Shown: positions 24,975 through 25,302 of the stretch, one piece after another | Position numbering within the stretch: the first letter of the stretch is position 1 | How the letters are laid out: each line of letters opens with the position of its first letter | Assembly (NCBI GenBank): GCA_964542855.1 | Contig: CAZIWJ010000022.1 | Location: forward strand, 1 to 25,302 | Length of the DNA: 25,302 nt | Direction of reading: 5' to 3' | Source of the DNA: CAZIWJ01 sp964542855 | GTDB lineage: Bacteria > Bacteroidota > Bacteroidia > Cytophagales > Cyclobacteriaceae | Translations under genes and position numbers: made by a program | The notes under the pieces: model-generated | Told to the model about the DNA's origin: nothing | Databases searched by the model: none | What the model saw: only the letters and a program-made list of their open reading frames with translations

Positions 24975-25302
24975 GATACCGGGTAATAATTGAATTGTAA
25001 ATCTCTGCTTTATTAGTGTTTATACCAAAGTGTATCAGCTTCAAATAACCCGGTAATTTTTTAATTAGTTTTTAAGCTACTGCCAATTGATTTTCAGCCT
25101 GGCATTTTTTTAGGCTTCTACCGGTGAACAGGAGTTAAACCGGTGAAGCGTTGACTCCGTGTTTGGCAATATGCTTATTGGTTGAGGTTTTTGCGTGTGC
25201 TGTTAGGTAGTTTTTCTCGCTCGTATTCGTTTACAATTTAACAATTTTACTACCCGGTTCTAATTGGGTTTATTATAGCCACAGCCGGGTAACATTTAGT
25301 AT
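24975..25302. other. 328-base spacer upstream of the glycosyltransferase, to the window end
   Basis: I see no gene on either strand. It contains several dyads: TACCGGGT (24977-24984) with ACCCGGTA (25048-25055); a short TGCCA/TGGCA stem followed by seven T (25081-25111), shaped like a weak plus-strand terminator; a GCTTC-ACCGGT/ACCGGTGAAGC hairpin (25114-25149); and TACCCGG/CCGGGTA (25251-25291). Some may belong to the glycosyltransferase leader or to a gene beyond the window. Confidence 0.5.
25114..25149. repeat. Inverted repeat in the right-hand spacer
   Basis: GCTTC-T-ACCGGT (25114-25125) is complementary to ACCGGTGAAGC (25139-25149) apart from one bulged T, with a 13-base loop. It directly follows a TGGCA plus T-run at 25100-25111. 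Function unknown. Confidence 0.45.

Noticed and set aside
1..25302. CRISPR arrays, tRNA or rRNA genes, insertion sequences or phage genes
   Set aside because: No regularly spaced direct repeats, no cloverleaf or rRNA-like segment, and no transposase, integrase or phage structural motif were seen on either strand.

Overview
This window looks like a chromosomal segment from a member of the Bacteroidota, probably a Cytophagales-like relative. It has two adjacent SusC/SusD outer-membrane uptake pairs, a FecR-type anti-sigma factor with an ECF sigma factor, and many short-spacer lipoproteins. Start codons lack Shine-Dalgarno sequences, which is usual for this phylum. The species cannot be named from the sequence alone.

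Region A (33-10152, all + strand) is a tight operon with gaps of 5-6 bases or short overlaps. In order it encodes a SusC-like TonB-dependent transporter, a SusD-like lipoprotein, an SGNH/DUF4886-like hydrolase, a DASS/SLC13-type anion symporter, a lipoprotein with Big_5-like, Calx-beta and two tandem lamin-tail-like modules, and an alpha/beta-hydrolase lipoprotein. No glycoside hydrolase, lyase or peptidase is present in this stretch. My inference is that it handles an ester-containing substrate: surface or periplasmic esterases would release a carboxylate that the DASS carrier takes up. The substrate is unknown.

Region B (10153-10839) is an AT-rich stretch of nearly 700 bases without a convincing gene. 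It contains a perfect 16-bp palindrome.

Region C (10840-21920, + strand) begins with an ECF sigma factor and a FecR anti-sigma factor. These are followed by a SusC-like transporter that carries an extra N-terminal STN signalling domain, and by its SusD partner. This is the classic cell-surface signalling arrangement. After an intrinsic terminator come two different metallophosphoesterase lipoproteins and a Tat-exported M19-dipeptidase-like protein with an altered metal site. The content suggests acquisition of a phosphoester-containing nutrient, but that is inference. The leader of the second susC contains two dyads. One of them has the shape of an intrinsic terminator for the minus strand, although no minus-strand gene is nearby, which raises the possibility of a small antisense RNA.

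Region D (21921-25302) looks like ordinary genome: an NmrA-like NAD(P)-binding protein (+), then a MarC-family membrane protein and a GT2 polyprenyl-phosphate-type glycosyltransferase (both on the - strand), with two gene-free spacers of about 330 bases that contain inverted repeats.
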